This document shows positions 47,299 to 56,357 of a stretch of 64,000 nt of DNA, piece after piece (the stretch's first letter is position 1; each line of letters opens with the position of its first letter). This DNA comes from Geminocystis herdmanii PCC 6308. Its GTDB lineage: Bacteria > Cyanobacteriota > Cyanobacteriia > Cyanobacteriales > Cyanobacteriaceae. The notes beneath the pieces are model-generated. The model saw nothing but the letters and a program-made list of their open reading frames with translations. It was not told the DNA's origin and did no database searches. The DNA lies in contig NZ_CM001775.1 in NCBI RefSeq assembly GCF_000332235.1, positions 3,103,770-3,167,769 on the forward strand. Direction: 5' to 3'. A program made the position numbers and the translations under genes.

Positions 47299-48168
47299 TC
47301 AGAGGGTGTAGTCGATGTTATCCAATATTCTTTTTGCTTGGGATTCGTAACTACCTCCAAATAAATTAAAGTGGTTAAGGATATGGTAAAGGTTATAAAT
47401 ATTTTTTCTGTGGTTATAACCTTTATCTAAACACCATTGTTGATTATATCCATCATAAAAAGCGGAGGGAAAACCGCCGAATAATTCAGTCATGGCAATA
47501 TCCACTTCTCGATCGCCATAATAACACGCTGGATCAAATATTGTAGCCTCTCCCTTGTCAGTAAATCCTGCATTTCCCGACCATAAATCACCATGGACTA
47601 AGGAGGGTGATGGGTTATGATGAGATAAACTCGATCGAACTCTTTCGATAATTTCTTGACTATTTTTAAAGTTACCTCCTCGGCGATTTGCTAATTTCAG
47701 TTGATAGCCGATTCTTTTCTCAGCGAAAAAATCTGCCCAGTTTTCCATCCAATCATTAATTTGTGGTGTTGAGCCGATGGTATTATTAATATACCATCCG
47801 AAAGGTTTTTCGATTTTTGCTTGATGTAATAAGGCGAGTTTTTGTCCCATTAATTGCCACGTTCGAGCATCGCCCCTTCCCAAATTAAGGTATTCTAAAA
47901 CGAGATAACTATGATTATTCGAGATACCATAACAAATCGGTTTCGGTACAACGATCGTATGGGTATTATACATTTGTTCTAATCCTAAAGACTCCCCTTC
48001 AAACATTTGTACCTGAGTCGCACTATTTAACTTAACAAAGTAACTAAGATTCTTACCTTTGAGTTCGTAAGCCTGATTGATACACCCCCCGCCGATCGAT
48101 CGATAATTAATTAATTCAAAATCAGAATTAGTCTGTCGAATAATTGCGTCAATAATTTCTGTCCACAT
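47299..48168 (-). CDS. Fructosamine kinase family protein
   Basis: The 289-residue kinase has SIGGGCINQAYEL near residue 25, LVLEYLNLG, the substrate-loop GWYINNTIGSTPQ, the catalytic LVHGDLWSGNAG near residue 190, and the metal motif IFDPACYYGDREVDIAM. Family members phosphorylate ketosamines or ribulosamines on glycated proteins so that the adduct leaves. It is a single gene of full length. Confidence 0.92.
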   Translation of the reverse strand: MWTEIIDAIIRQTNSDFELINYRSIGGGCINQAYELKGKNLSYFVKLNSATQVQMFEGESLGLEQMYNTHTIVVPKPICYGISNNHSYLVLEYLNLGRGDARTWQLMGQKLALLHQAKIEKPFGWYINNTIGSTPQINDWMENWADFFAEKRIGYQLKLANRRGGNFKNSQEIIERVRSSLSHHNPSPSLVHGDLWSGNAGFTDKGEATIFDPACYYGDREVDIAMTELFGGFPSAFYDGYNQQWCLDKGYNHRKNIYNLYHILNHFNLFGGSYESQAKRILDNIDYTL

Positions 48169-48263
48169 AGTGATTATTTTTTGGTTTTAATTTCTTCGAG
48201 AAGTCTAATAAACTCATGCACTTGTATCTATATACAACATCAAAAATTTTATTTTTCAGTATT

Positions 48264-48298
48264 TTACCTAATACCTAACACCTAATACCTAACACCTT
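48264..48298. repeat. Octanucleotide repeat (cctaatac/cctaacac)
   Basis: Four alternating 8-mers in the 290-bp gap upstream of uppS. The gap holds no gene. A shorter version occurs near 52833-52855. Confidence 0.75.
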
Positions 48299-48459
48299 GC
48301 CTTTATCAATAAATTTTAAGTTCTCAACTTATACCATATAGACTTTGAAGAACGATCGAGATAAAATTAGTTTTACTGATCAATTTTTTGTTATCCATAC
48401 AATACCTATAACCATCATTAGTTTCTTTTGTTGAAAATCCTATTTAATTAATAATTCAA

Positions 48460-49215
48460 ATGAGTGTCAAGCAAAGTTTAGTAGAATTACCCTTAGATTT
48501 AGATCGACAAAGGATTCCTCGTCATATAGCAGTGATTATGGATGGTAACGGACGTTGGGCAAAAAATCGAGGTTTTCCCCGTATTGTCGGACATCAAAAA
48601 GGAGTTGATGCCTTAAAAAGTTTACTTCGTTGTTGTGATGATTGGGGTATTCAAGTTTTAACTGCCTACGCTTTTTCTACGGAAAACTGGGGAAGACCTA
48701 CCCATGAGGTAGAATTTTTAATGACTCTGTTTGAACGGGTATTGCGTAAAGAGTTAGCCGAAATGATGGAAGAAAATGTCAAAATTCGTTTTGTGGGTGA
48801 TTTAACAGCTTTACCCTCCTCTTTACAAGCTGAAATTGCTTATTCGATGGAAAAAACCGCTAATAATAAAGGTATTCAGTTCAATATCGCCACAAATTAT
48901 GGTAGTCGTCAAGAAATACTCCACGCTTGTAAATCCATCGCCCATCAGGTACAACAAGGAGAAATTAGTTTAGAAGACATCAACGAAGAATTATTCGAGA
49001 AAAATCTTTATACAGGAGAAATGATTAATCCAGATTTATTGATTCGTACTAGCGGAGAAATGCGGTTAAGTAATTTTTTATTGTGGCAAATGGCTTACGG
49101 CGAAATTTATGTTACTCCTACTCTTTGGCCTGATTTTAACCGTGAGAAATTTCATCAAGCCTTATTAAATTATCAACAGCGCGATCGACGTTTCGGCAAA
49201 TTAAATAACAATTAG
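48460..49215 (+). CDS. uppS: Isoprenyl transferase (cis-prenyl, UppS family)
   Basis: The 251-residue enzyme builds undecaprenyl diphosphate, the carrier for peptidoglycan. It has the motifs [17 protein letters not shown] near residue 22, [23 protein letters not shown], and the C-terminal [23 protein letters not shown] and WPDFN. It is a single gene; a 9-bp repeat array lies after its stop. Confidence 0.95.
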   Translation: MSVKQSLVELPLDLDRQRIPRHIAVIMDGNGRWAKNRGFPRIVGHQKGVDALKSLLRCCDDWGIQVLTAYAFSTENWGRPTHEVEFLMTLFERVLRKELAEMMEENVKIRFVGDLTALPSSLQAEIAYSMEKTANNKGIQFNIATNYGSRQEILHACKSIAHQVQQGEISLEDINEELFEKNLYTGEMINPDLLIRTSGEMRLSNFLLWQMAYGEIYVTPTLWPDFNREKFHQALLNYQQRDRRFGKLNNN

Positions 49216-49267
49216 GAGAATTGAAAATGGAGAATTGAGAATTGAGAATTAAAAACTAACAAATTTT

Positions 49268-49308
49268 ACTTGTCCACTTGTCCACTTGTCCACTTGTCCA
49301 CCTGTCTC
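49268..49308. repeat. Nonanucleotide tandem repeat (cttgtccac)n
   Basis: Four to five copies of cttgtccac, ending at the zipN stop codon. The same words occur in inverted form near 47110. Confidence 0.88.
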
Positions 49309-51519
49309 TTAATTCCTAATTTTCACGTCTTTAATTAACCATTGATTTCCGTTTTTAATTACATCGTAGGTGAGAGATAAATTATCTTGATAGGATAAAC
49401 TTGGTACTAATGCACCATTACGATAGTATTGAGATTTTTCTTCCACTTTGGCAGTAATGACTCCTTGGGTTTCATCTTGGGGGTTAACTTCCGCAGATTC
49501 GATCGAAACCTTATGTTCGTAACGGCGATAGGCATTACGACTACGCAAATCTCGGCTATTTCCCACCCATTTAGATAACAAAGGTTCAGTTAATATTTTA
49601 CTCAACTCACTAGTATTATATTCAGGTCCAGTAGCATTAACCTTAGCTTTTAACCATTGATTAATAATTTCCAAAGCAGTATCATTATTTAACTTACCCG
49701 TTTCCATAGGAGGAGGCGTAAGGCTAGGTAATTCGATTAATGGTTCAGATAATGAAATTTCTAGCTTAATTATTTCTGTTTCCCCCTTAAATAACATTCG
49801 GGAAGCAAAAACCCCGATCGAACCAAATAATAAGAGTAAAATGACGGAAGCAATAATTAAAAACTGATTATTATTATCTTTATCTAAATCTGTATCCGCC
49901 GATGAAGATACTTTTGGTAAAGGAATTTCTTTCTCTATTACCAACATATTATTATGGTGTACTTTTTCTTGTTCCACTTCTGAAGATAAAAAATCATCCA
50001 ATCCCACTAAATCATCCTCATTTTCTGAGGGGTTATTCTCCACCAACAAAGAAAGATTTTCAATTTCCAATGTACTCTCAGAAGTATCAATTTCCACATT
50101 AGAAGAGTGGTTTTCAGAATAAGTTTGGTTAATAATTTGTTCTTCATAGTCCGTTTGTTCTTTTAAAGCGTTAAACTGACTAAAAGAATAGGAGGAATCT
50201 TTTTTTTCCGTAAGAGGTAACTCTAATTCTAAGGATGATTCATTTTCTGGTAATTCTGGCGAGAGAGGAAGATTAATTTTTTCTAAGTAAGTTTGTACTC
50301 GATCGTCCGCAAAATAATCTTGTAGAGAAGGATTTGTTTTACTCAGATTTTTAAATTGAGGGAAAACTTCCGTTTGTAACCATTTTTCTGTATAAATACA
50401 CAACCCGGGTAACAAATCAGGGGAATCCTGAGACATTTCTTGAATATAGCTAATTACCTGTTTTTCTCGACTTTGACTTAAAGAAAATTCTGCTTCTGCT
50501 GTTTGTCCTAATAATAAAGCACAAATAGACTGCTCTAAATAGACATCTTGATGAATCGTCAAAGAAATAAGACTATTTTTCGCCCGAATAATAAACTCTG
50601 GTTTTCTTTCAGTAAATCCCCTCGCTATTCCAGCATAGGCGGCTAAATAACCCCCAGCAGGAGAAGGACGTTTTGCTTCTTCTTCAAAAATATTTTGTTG
50701 TTCTTCTGCGGTTAAATAAACTCTAATTTGTTGAATAAATTTTAAAAAACTATCAATATCTAATCCTGAATCATCTACTTTTTTGCTTTCTATTCCCCCT
50801 CTTGCTTTTAACATCGACTTTAAAGAATTAATTGCTTTTTCTCTTTCCGAAATAAGACTATTTTCTCTGGTCAACAATTCTAATATCTCATAGGGTAATA
50901 ACTTCCCTAAATCCTGTTTAATTTCTTTTCTTAAATCGCTAAATAAGTCTTCTTTAAAGAGTAATTCATAGGATTTTTTCAAAGAATTAGAGGCAGATTC
51001 ATATTGTTTTTCCTGCCATTGTTCTGTAGCTAATTCTAAATAAGCTAAGACGATCGTCAATACTAAATCTTGAAAAATTAGGGGAATTTCTTCTTCTTTC
51101 TCTGTGAAAATATTAAGTGGGGTTCGCTCCAGTAAATAAGGTTGAATTAAGCTAATAACTAACTCATATTCTCCTAAATCTAATAAAACAATTAAAGCAC
51201 CAACAAATAAACTTTCTTCAATATCAATATTGGTATCAGAAAAAACCTCAGAATCTTCCGTCGAAAAATCTTCAGCATCTAATGTTTCCCTTTCTAAAGG
51301 AGAAGCTAAAAAAGATGACTCATATTCTAAACGAGATTCTTCTTGACTTAAAACATCGTATGCTTGTTGAATTATGTTTTTCCGAGAATTGATAGCATAT
51401 TCCGTATAACCTTTATGGGGAAGTTGAATAATACGATCGTGATAGGCTTGTTCAATCAAGTCTGAGTCAGCCTGAACAGGGACACCGAGAATACGATAAT
51501 AATCTAAAGAAATTTCCAC
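49309..51519 (-). CDS. zipN: Cell division protein ZipN/Ftn2 (ARC6 homologue)
   Basis: The 736-residue protein starts with a J-like domain (LDYYRILGVPVQADSDLIEQAYHDRI, residues 5-60). A long helical region of ARC6 type follows, then an acidic linker, one membrane helix (FLIIASVILLLLFGSIGVF, near 555-575), and a C-terminal IMS/DUF4101 domain (ALEIINQWLKAKVNATG to the end). ZipN anchors FtsZ at the division site and recruits other divisome proteins in cyanobacteria. Length and domain order agree with the family. Confidence 0.92.
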   Translation of the reverse strand: MEISLDYYRILGVPVQADSDLIEQAYHDRIIQLPHKGYTEYAINSRKNIIQQAYDVLSQEESRLEYESSFLASPLERETLDAEDFSTEDSEVFSDTNIDIEESLFVGALIVLLDLGEYELVISLIQPYLLERTPLNIFTEKEEEIPLIFQDLVLTIVLAYLELATEQWQEKQYESASNSLKKSYELLFKEDLFSDLRKEIKQDLGKLLPYEILELLTRENSLISEREKAINSLKSMLKARGGIESKKVDDSGLDIDSFLKFIQQIRVYLTAEEQQNIFEEEAKRPSPAGGYLAAYAGIARGFTERKPEFIIRAKNSLISLTIHQDVYLEQSICALLLGQTAEAEFSLSQSREKQVISYIQEMSQDSPDLLPGLCIYTEKWLQTEVFPQFKNLSKTNPSLQDYFADDRVQTYLEKINLPLSPELPENESSLELELPLTEKKDSSYSFSQFNALKEQTDYEEQIINQTYSENHSSNVEIDTSESTLEIENLSLLVENNPSENEDDLVGLDDFLSSEVEQEKVHHNNMLVIEKEIPLPKVSSSADTDLDKDNNNQFLIIASVILLLLFGSIGVFASRMLFKGETEIIKLEISLSEPLIELPSLTPPPMETGKLNNDTALEIINQWLKAKVNATGPEYNTSELSKILTEPLLSKWVGNSRDLRSRNAYRRYEHKVSIESAEVNPQDETQGVITAKVEEKSQYYRNGALVPSLSYQDNLSLTYDVIKNGNQWLIKDVKIRN

Positions 51520-51736
51520 GACTGAGTTTATTTATGTGAGATTGCTCGAAGATAGAGTTTGCTATTAAGAAATTTTAGCATTGAGTCACGAATAGACAAG
51601 AAAATTTTAACTTATATTTTCTTTAACAACCTGAGTAAATCTGAAATTTATATGAATTTGTAGATAAAGATAAACAAAACCCTAGAGATTAAGACATATA
51701 ATTACTTTTACTACTTGTTTTGATTTCTAATTCTTA

Positions 51737-52744
51737 ATGCAGTTCAAACTTAACTATAATTCATCTTTTTTCACTCCTATAATACTTATAACTCCTTTTT
51801 TTCTATGGGGTACAGCAATGGTAGCAATGAAAGGAGTTATCCATCAAACAACCCCTTTATTTATGGCAGGAGTGCGTATTTTTCCGGCTGGATTTTTAGT
51901 ATTATTTGTGGCGATCGCCTTAGGAAAATCACAACCGAAAACGTGGCAGAGTTGGGCATGGATTAGTTTATTTGCTTTAGTAGATGGTTGCCTGTTTCAA
52001 GGATTTATCGCCGAAGGTTTACAAAGAACTACAGCAGGATTAGGCTCTGTGATGATTGACTCTCAACCCCTAGCAGTTGCCATTATGTCTCGTTGGTTGT
52101 TTAAAGAAATTATTGGGTTTTGGGGCTGGTTAGGCTTAACCATTGGCATTATCGGTATTAGTTTAATTGGTTTACCTGACGAATGGATTATTAATGGGTG
52201 GCAAGGCAATTTTAGCAGTATCGATTTCAATTGGCAGAATCTATTTAACAACGGAGAATGGTTGATGTTATTGGCTTCCTTGTCTATGGCAGTGGGTACA
52301 ATTATGATTCCCTATGTTTCCCGTCATGTGGATGCCGTAATCGCAACGGGTTGGCATTTAGTTTTAGGAGGATTCGTTTTATTAATTTTGAGTTTTCAAT
52401 TGGAATCCGAACAATATACGAATTTGGATTTATCGGCTTGGTTATCTTTAACTTATGCGACTATTTTTGGGAGTGCCATCGCCTACGGAGTCTTCTTTTT
52501 TCTTGCCTCCAAAGGAAATCTTACCAGTTTAAGTGCTTTAACTTTTTTAACTCCTATATTTGCCTTAACCTTTGGAAATTTAATTTTAGGTGAAACCCTT
52601 TCTACTCTACAATGGCAAGGAGTATATTTAACTTTAGTTAGTATTTATTTGATTAATCAACGGGAAAAAATCAACGAATTTATTACCCCTAAATATGCTA
52701 AATTTAAAATTATAGTTAAAAATAAAATTACTCCTAATAATTAG
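51737..52744 (+). CDS. EamA-family (DMT) transporter
   Basis: The 335-residue protein has ten hydrophobic segments in two EamA repeats, the first beginning FFLWGTAMVAMKGVI and the second near GEWLMLLASLSMAVGTIMIPYVSR. LGSVMIDSQPLAVAIMSRWLFKE and SLSALTFLTPIFALTFG close the repeats. The family exports amino acids or other small solutes; the substrate is unknown. Confidence 0.9.
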   Translation: MQFKLNYNSSFFTPIILITPFFLWGTAMVAMKGVIHQTTPLFMAGVRIFPAGFLVLFVAIALGKSQPKTWQSWAWISLFALVDGCLFQGFIAEGLQRTTAGLGSVMIDSQPLAVAIMSRWLFKEIIGFWGWLGLTIGIIGISLIGLPDEWIINGWQGNFSSIDFNWQNLFNNGEWLMLLASLSMAVGTIMIPYVSRHVDAVIATGWHLVLGGFVLLILSFQLESEQYTNLDLSAWLSLTYATIFGSAIAYGVFFFLASKGNLTSLSALTFLTPIFALTFGNLILGETLSTLQWQGVYLTLVSIYLINQREKINEFITPKYAKFKIIVKNKITPNN

Positions 52745-52886
52745 CAATTTTTTTAGTTTTTAAATTAATAATAAGTATAAAATTTGTCTTAATTTAAAAA
52801 TGTAATTATTATCAACTTATAGTTTTAATTTCACCTAACACCTAATACCTAATCCTCACCAATAAATTTGATAATTGAGGGATGTT

Positions 52887-53846
52887 ATGAATGTCGATGA
52901 AATGCTCCGATTATATGATCAAGGGCAACGAGATTTTAGTCAAATTGATCTATGTAAAGAAGATTTAATTCAAGCAAATTTAACCCAAATTAACTTAAGT
53001 CGAGCAGATTTGAATTGGGCAAATTTAAGCGGTAGTGATTTTAGTGGGGCAAATTTAGCTCGATCGAACTTAACCCATAGTCGCATCATCAGTGCTAAAC
53101 TCATTGGCACAGACTTGAGCTATGGCGACTTAACCTATACCGACTTGAGTTGGGCAAACTTAAACGGTGCTAATTTCACTAGGGCAAACTTAAGTTATGG
53201 TAATCTCAGTAAATCTTCTTTAGCTAACGCCAATTTTAGTTATGCAAACTTGACGAATTGTAATTTAACGGGAGCAAATTTTGCAGGAGCAAACTTCACA
53301 AAAACAGACTTATCAGGAGCAAATTTAAGTGGCGTTAATTTGACAGGTGCAGACTTTACCAGAGCAGATTTATCAGAAGCAAATCTTCAAGGATGTGACT
53401 TAACAGAAGCTAATTTTCGGAGGGCAGATTTAACCGCAATTCAACTGCGAAATGCTGATTTAAGTGAAGCCATTTTACAAGGAGCAAATTTAGAAAAAGC
53501 CAATCTTCGAGGAGCAAATTTTACGGGAGCAATATTACGCAACACAAATATTAATCAAGTTAAATTATCAGAATTAAATCTAAAATTACCTAGCAAAAAT
53601 AAAATTATTTTTTGGGGTGCAAATTTACGAGAAACAAACCTAGAAAAAGCTATTTTTAAAAATGCTATTTTAAGTCATGCTCTTTTGCAAAAAGCCAATT
53701 TAGAAGAAAGTTGTTTGCATCGATGCAATATGATTGAAGTGATTTTAATAGATGGAGATTTAAAAGGAGTAAACTTGCGCAATAGTGCCTTGAATGGTGT
53801 TAACTTAACTGGTACAACTATGGCTGATGGTTCGATTCATCCATAA
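52887..53846 (+). CDS. Pentapeptide-repeat protein
   Basis: The ATG at 52887 (MNVDEMLRLYDQGQRDFSQ) is preferred, with GAGG 8 nt upstream; the TTG at 52875 would add four residues. After residue 30 nearly the whole 319-residue chain is A(D/N)LXX repeats, broken by one non-repeat spacer near residues 225-245. It should form a right-handed quadrilateral beta helix. The function of such cyanobacterial proteins is mostly unknown. The tRNA 3' fragment lies 11 bp after the stop. Confidence 0.9.
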   Translation: MNVDEMLRLYDQGQRDFSQIDLCKEDLIQANLTQINLSRADLNWANLSGSDFSGANLARSNLTHSRIISAKLIGTDLSYGDLTYTDLSWANLNGANFTRANLSYGNLSKSSLANANFSYANLTNCNLTGANFAGANFTKTDLSGANLSGVNLTGADFTRADLSEANLQGCDLTEANFRRADLTAIQLRNADLSEAILQGANLEKANLRGANFTGAILRNTNINQVKLSELNLKLPSKNKIIFWGANLRETNLEKAIFKNAILSHALLQKANLEESCLHRCNMIEVILIDGDLKGVNLRNSALNGVNLTGTTMADGSIHP

Positions 53847-53857
53847 ATGAAAAAATA

Positions 53858-53881
53858 CGGGTGCGACAGGACTCGAACCCT
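53858..53881 (-). other. tRNA 3'-end fragment, likely attachment-site core
   Basis: The minus strand reads as a tRNA T-loop and 3' acceptor strand: GGTTCGAGTCCTGTCGCACCCG. The loop and 3' half of the T-stem (CCTGT) are intact, but the 5' half (expected ACAGG) is replaced by TAGGG, and no D or anticodon arm lies upstream. A tRNA tail beside a tyrosine recombinase is what integration into a tRNA gene leaves at the far end of an element. The full tRNA would begin GGGTGCG; it is not in this window. Confidence 0.65.
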
Positions 53882-53948
53882 AGTTATTTAACTTTTTTAC
53901 CTAAATCTTAGCTTTATAACCTCAATTTATCTCACTTGATCCTAAATT

Positions 53949-54003
53949 TGAGAATAGAATGAGAATAAATTGAGCATAAAGTGAGAATAAAATGACCATA
54001 GAC
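53949..54003 (+). repeat. Five 11-bp tandem repeats overlapping the recombinase start
   Basis: Units TGAGAATAGAA, TGAGAATAAAT, TGAGCATAAAG, TGAGAATAAAA and TGACCATAGAC follow one another with an exact 11-bp period. The last contains the ATG of the recombinase. The period is close to one helical turn, so a protein could bind all units on one face. Iteron, recombinase arm site or operator are possible roles. Confidence 0.8.
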
Positions 54004-55530
54004 CAAAAATACATTATTAAGGCTATTACAGTGATTAATGATGAAATAACTAAGCATGATACCCTCAAAAACAAGATAGGCTATGAAATATCATTAGAAT
54101 ATTTTGATATAGCTAAAAAATTAACTATTACTGGTTGTGGTATGGTTAAGCAAAATAATAAAATTTATTTGCAATTCAAACCACCAACGGAAAAACGTGG
54201 TAAATTTCCCTGTAATGAATTGATCAGTAAAAATGGTTGTATTAATGCTTTAGCTAAAAGTTACGCCGTTGTTGATCATCTCAAAAGTTTTGATAAATTA
54301 ACTAATTTTTGGCAATGGTATAATTCAGAAATTAAAGAGCAAAAAGACACTAAAAATGACCTTATTTTAATCAAGGATGCTATTAATTTAGTCAGAAAAA
54401 ATTATTTTAATGGCACTCATAACGGTATTAAAAGAAATAACCCTGAATTTAAAGCTAACTTTGAAAGTAATTACAATAAAACTTATAATCAAACTTATAT
54501 ACACTTAAATAGATTAGGGGATCAACGTTTATCAGCTAAGGTTTTAATTGACTTTTTAAACAATAATTACAGTAATTTAAAAATCTCTAAAAATGAATGT
54601 AGTAAAGGATTTTTAACACATAAAAATAACTGTCAAAAATTATTGATTGACTGTAAATTAACTGATGAGTTAAATATCTTTCAAGATGAGTTTAAAAACG
54701 TTAAAGTAATTAAAACACAAGTACAACAAGAAATATCATTAAAAGATTATTTAGAATTAAGACAATTAGTTTTAGATGATGCTAAAAATAATATTGAAAT
54801 TGAGTCACGAATTAAAACTTTTAATGTTGTCTCTATTAACTTAATTTATGGCTTTCGTGGTAGTGAATTTTGGGCAATTCAAAACTTAAATGAACCATAC
54901 CAATATCGTGGTAAAACTTTTAAGGCATTAAATGATCCGACCAATAAGGATAATATTGCAGTTTTATCTGATTATTTTACTATTACTGATGATGAAGGTA
55001 ATCAACATAAAATCACTGTTAAAACTGGCGATCGTATAGCAGTGCCTATGATTCACCCTGATTACTCTAATCTATGGGAATTGTTAGATTTAAAGGGTAA
55101 AGAAATTAGAAAGCATTTACCAGTGCCAAATGCTAATAGTAAAAATATAAAAGATTGTTGTATAAATTGGTTAAGAAAAAAATTGAGTGATTTTAGCAAA
55201 AAATTACCCCATATATTTACTCAAACTCATGAGCTAAGACATTTAGCTAATTATCACGGTAAACTTTTAGGATTAACCAGTGAGCAACGGGCTAAATCAT
55301 TAGGTCATTCAGTTAGCATGAATGAAAATGTTTACAATCAACATTTAAACATTGAGGATGAAATTAATTTGCTTACTGCTAAAATATCACCTCAATCAAA
55401 GATTAATGAATTAGAAGTTGAGAATCAATATCTTAGAGAACAAATACAATTTCTAACTAAACAAATAACAGAATTAGCAATTGAGAATCAAAAATTTAAA
55501 GGAAATAATAATATTTCTAAATTGTTTTAA
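53992..55530 (+). CDS. Tyrosine recombinase/integrase
   Basis: The 512-residue protein has the tyrosine-recombinase catalytic set: R289 (YGFRGSEF), H413 and R416 (HELRH), H439 (LGHS) and Y448 (ENVYNQH). It ends in a leucine-rich coiled coil (residues about 470-505). The N-terminal 280 residues are unlike common phage integrases and may bind arm sites. Codon use is very AT-rich. Its start lies inside 11-bp repeats and 110 bp from the tRNA fragment, so it is the probable integrase of an island that extends to the right. Confidence 0.82.
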   Translation: MTIDQKYIIKAITVINDEITKHDTLKNKIGYEISLEYFDIAKKLTITGCGMVKQNNKIYLQFKPPTEKRGKFPCNELISKNGCINALAKSYAVVDHLKSFDKLTNFWQWYNSEIKEQKDTKNDLILIKDAINLVRKNYFNGTHNGIKRNNPEFKANFESNYNKTYNQTYIHLNRLGDQRLSAKVLIDFLNNNYSNLKISKNECSKGFLTHKNNCQKLLIDCKLTDELNIFQDEFKNVKVIKTQVQQEISLKDYLELRQLVLDDAKNNIEIESRIKTFNVVSINLIYGFRGSEFWAIQNLNEPYQYRGKTFKALNDPTNKDNIAVLSDYFTITDDEGNQHKITVKTGDRIAVPMIHPDYSNLWELLDLKGKEIRKHLPVPNANSKNIKDCCINWLRKKLSDFSKKLPHIFTQTHELRHLANYHGKLLGLTSEQRAKSLGHSVSMNENVYNQHLNIEDEINLLTAKISPQSKINELEVENQYLREQIQFLTKQITELAIENQKFKGNNNISKLF

Positions 55531-55557
55531 GTCTTGCTTAACTTGTTTCTGTGAGAT

Positions 55558-55718
55558 CAACCCTTAAAGGTTTGATGATAGATTAGGATACATTTTATAT
55601 AGTTTTATATAGGTATAGTTCATTTCCATATTTTCAACCCTTAAAGGTTTGAAGAAGTATTAGGACGCATTAACAAAGGTTTTCAACTCAACTTAACTCT
55701 GCGATAACCTTAAAGGTT
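55558..55718. repeat. Three spaced palindromic repeats AACC(C)TTAAAGGTT
   Basis: CAACCCTTAAAGGTTTGA occurs at 55558-55575 and 55635-55652, with extended similarity over about 38 bp (attagga-cat). AACCTTAAAGGTT, a perfect palindrome about a central A, is at 55706-55718. The spacing is 77 and 71 bp. Binding sites for the neighbouring recombinase or a replication/partition protein would fit. Confidence 0.75.
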
Positions 55719-55802
55719 CTCGTGTGAGTTGAAGTTAGTTATAAGCAATAATCAGGTTAAGAAATATCCTTGTGTAAAATGCCTCTTAAATTGCTGTTGG
55801 TT

Positions 55803-55828
55803 GCGCGGAGATCTATTGATCTCCGCGC
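55803..55828. repeat. Perfect 11-bp inverted repeat with 4-nt loop
   Basis: GCGCGGAGATC and GATCTCCGCGC are separated by TATT. The GC-rich stem stands out in AT-rich DNA. There is no T-run on either side, so a simple terminator is unlikely. Confidence 0.85.
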
Positions 55829-55927
55829 GACTGATCGGCATCCTAACCGCATCCAAAAACAAAAAAAGATAATACAAAAATCTCACCAAATTTTGATGAA
55901 ATGGATTCCACGTTTTATCAACTATTC

Positions 55928-55962
55928 GGCGGAAACATAGGGTTCGTGTCATGAGGGGCAGT
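55928..55962 (+). repeat. Left terminal inverted repeat of the Tn3-like element
   Basis: It is perfectly complementary to 59010-59044. It contains an outward-reading ATG that opens MTRTLCFR. Confidence 0.9.
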
Positions 55963-56107
55963 CTTCAAAAAAATAGTACAAATAAATTAGTTTTAAGGCT
56001 TGATTGATAAGTTATTTGAATCAAACTTGCCCATTTTCGCCTATTTATGGGGAAGTCATTTAAAATAGGTAGTATGAGGAGTTAATTTTTCGTCCCTTGA
56101 ATAGAGT

Positions 56108-56266
56108 CCAACTCATATGTTACGTCATAGCTGTGGTTTTTATTTAGCGAGTCAAGGTTATGATACCAGAGTAATTCAGGCTTACTTAGGGCATAAAAAC
56201 ATTCAGCATACAGTTCGCTATACTGAAATTTCACCAAAACGTTTTCAAGGTTTCTGGATGGATTAA
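56108..56266 (+). pseudogene. Tyrosine-recombinase (TnpI-like resolvase) C-terminal fragment
   Basis: The frame reads HMLRHSCGFYLASQGYDTRV, then QAYLGHKNIQHTVRYTEISP, ending FQGFWMD. It keeps the H-x-x-R, GH and catalytic Tyr motifs of XerC/FimB-type recombinases. An in-frame TAG lies just upstream and the N-terminal two thirds are absent. Position within the Tn3-like element suggests a relic of its resolvase. Confidence 0.8.
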
Positions 56267-56357
56267 CACAAATTAGTGATAATAAGGTTTAGATGCGTTG
56301 CACTCGCTTAATATGGCTTTTTTCCTTATCAATAAATTTTATAGTTGCCCTTCAGTA

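Larger units (their letters stand above)
55531..55927. other. Non-coding stretch with palindromic repeats and a strong hairpin
   Basis: No gene is supported. It carries three AACC-TTAAAGG-TT repeats (listed separately) and a GC-rich hairpin at 55803-55828. An open frame on the minus strand starts inside the Tn3 inverted repeat (MTRTLCFR) and runs to 55752, but it reads through unrelated DNA. Confidence 0.6.

Noticed and set aside
47099-47369. Two plus-strand open frames of about 70 codons
   Set aside because: They translate minisatellite units (repeated CLPVCLSACLP), and their 3' ends overlap the fructosamine kinase gene.
55558-55718. CRISPR array
   Set aside because: Only three degenerate copies, the third matching just 13 bp. 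Spacing is uneven and no cas genes are in the window.
55752-55952. 66-codon minus-strand frame starting in the transposon end
   Set aside because: Only its first eight residues come from the inverted repeat. The rest reads through the GC-rich hairpin and shows no domain.
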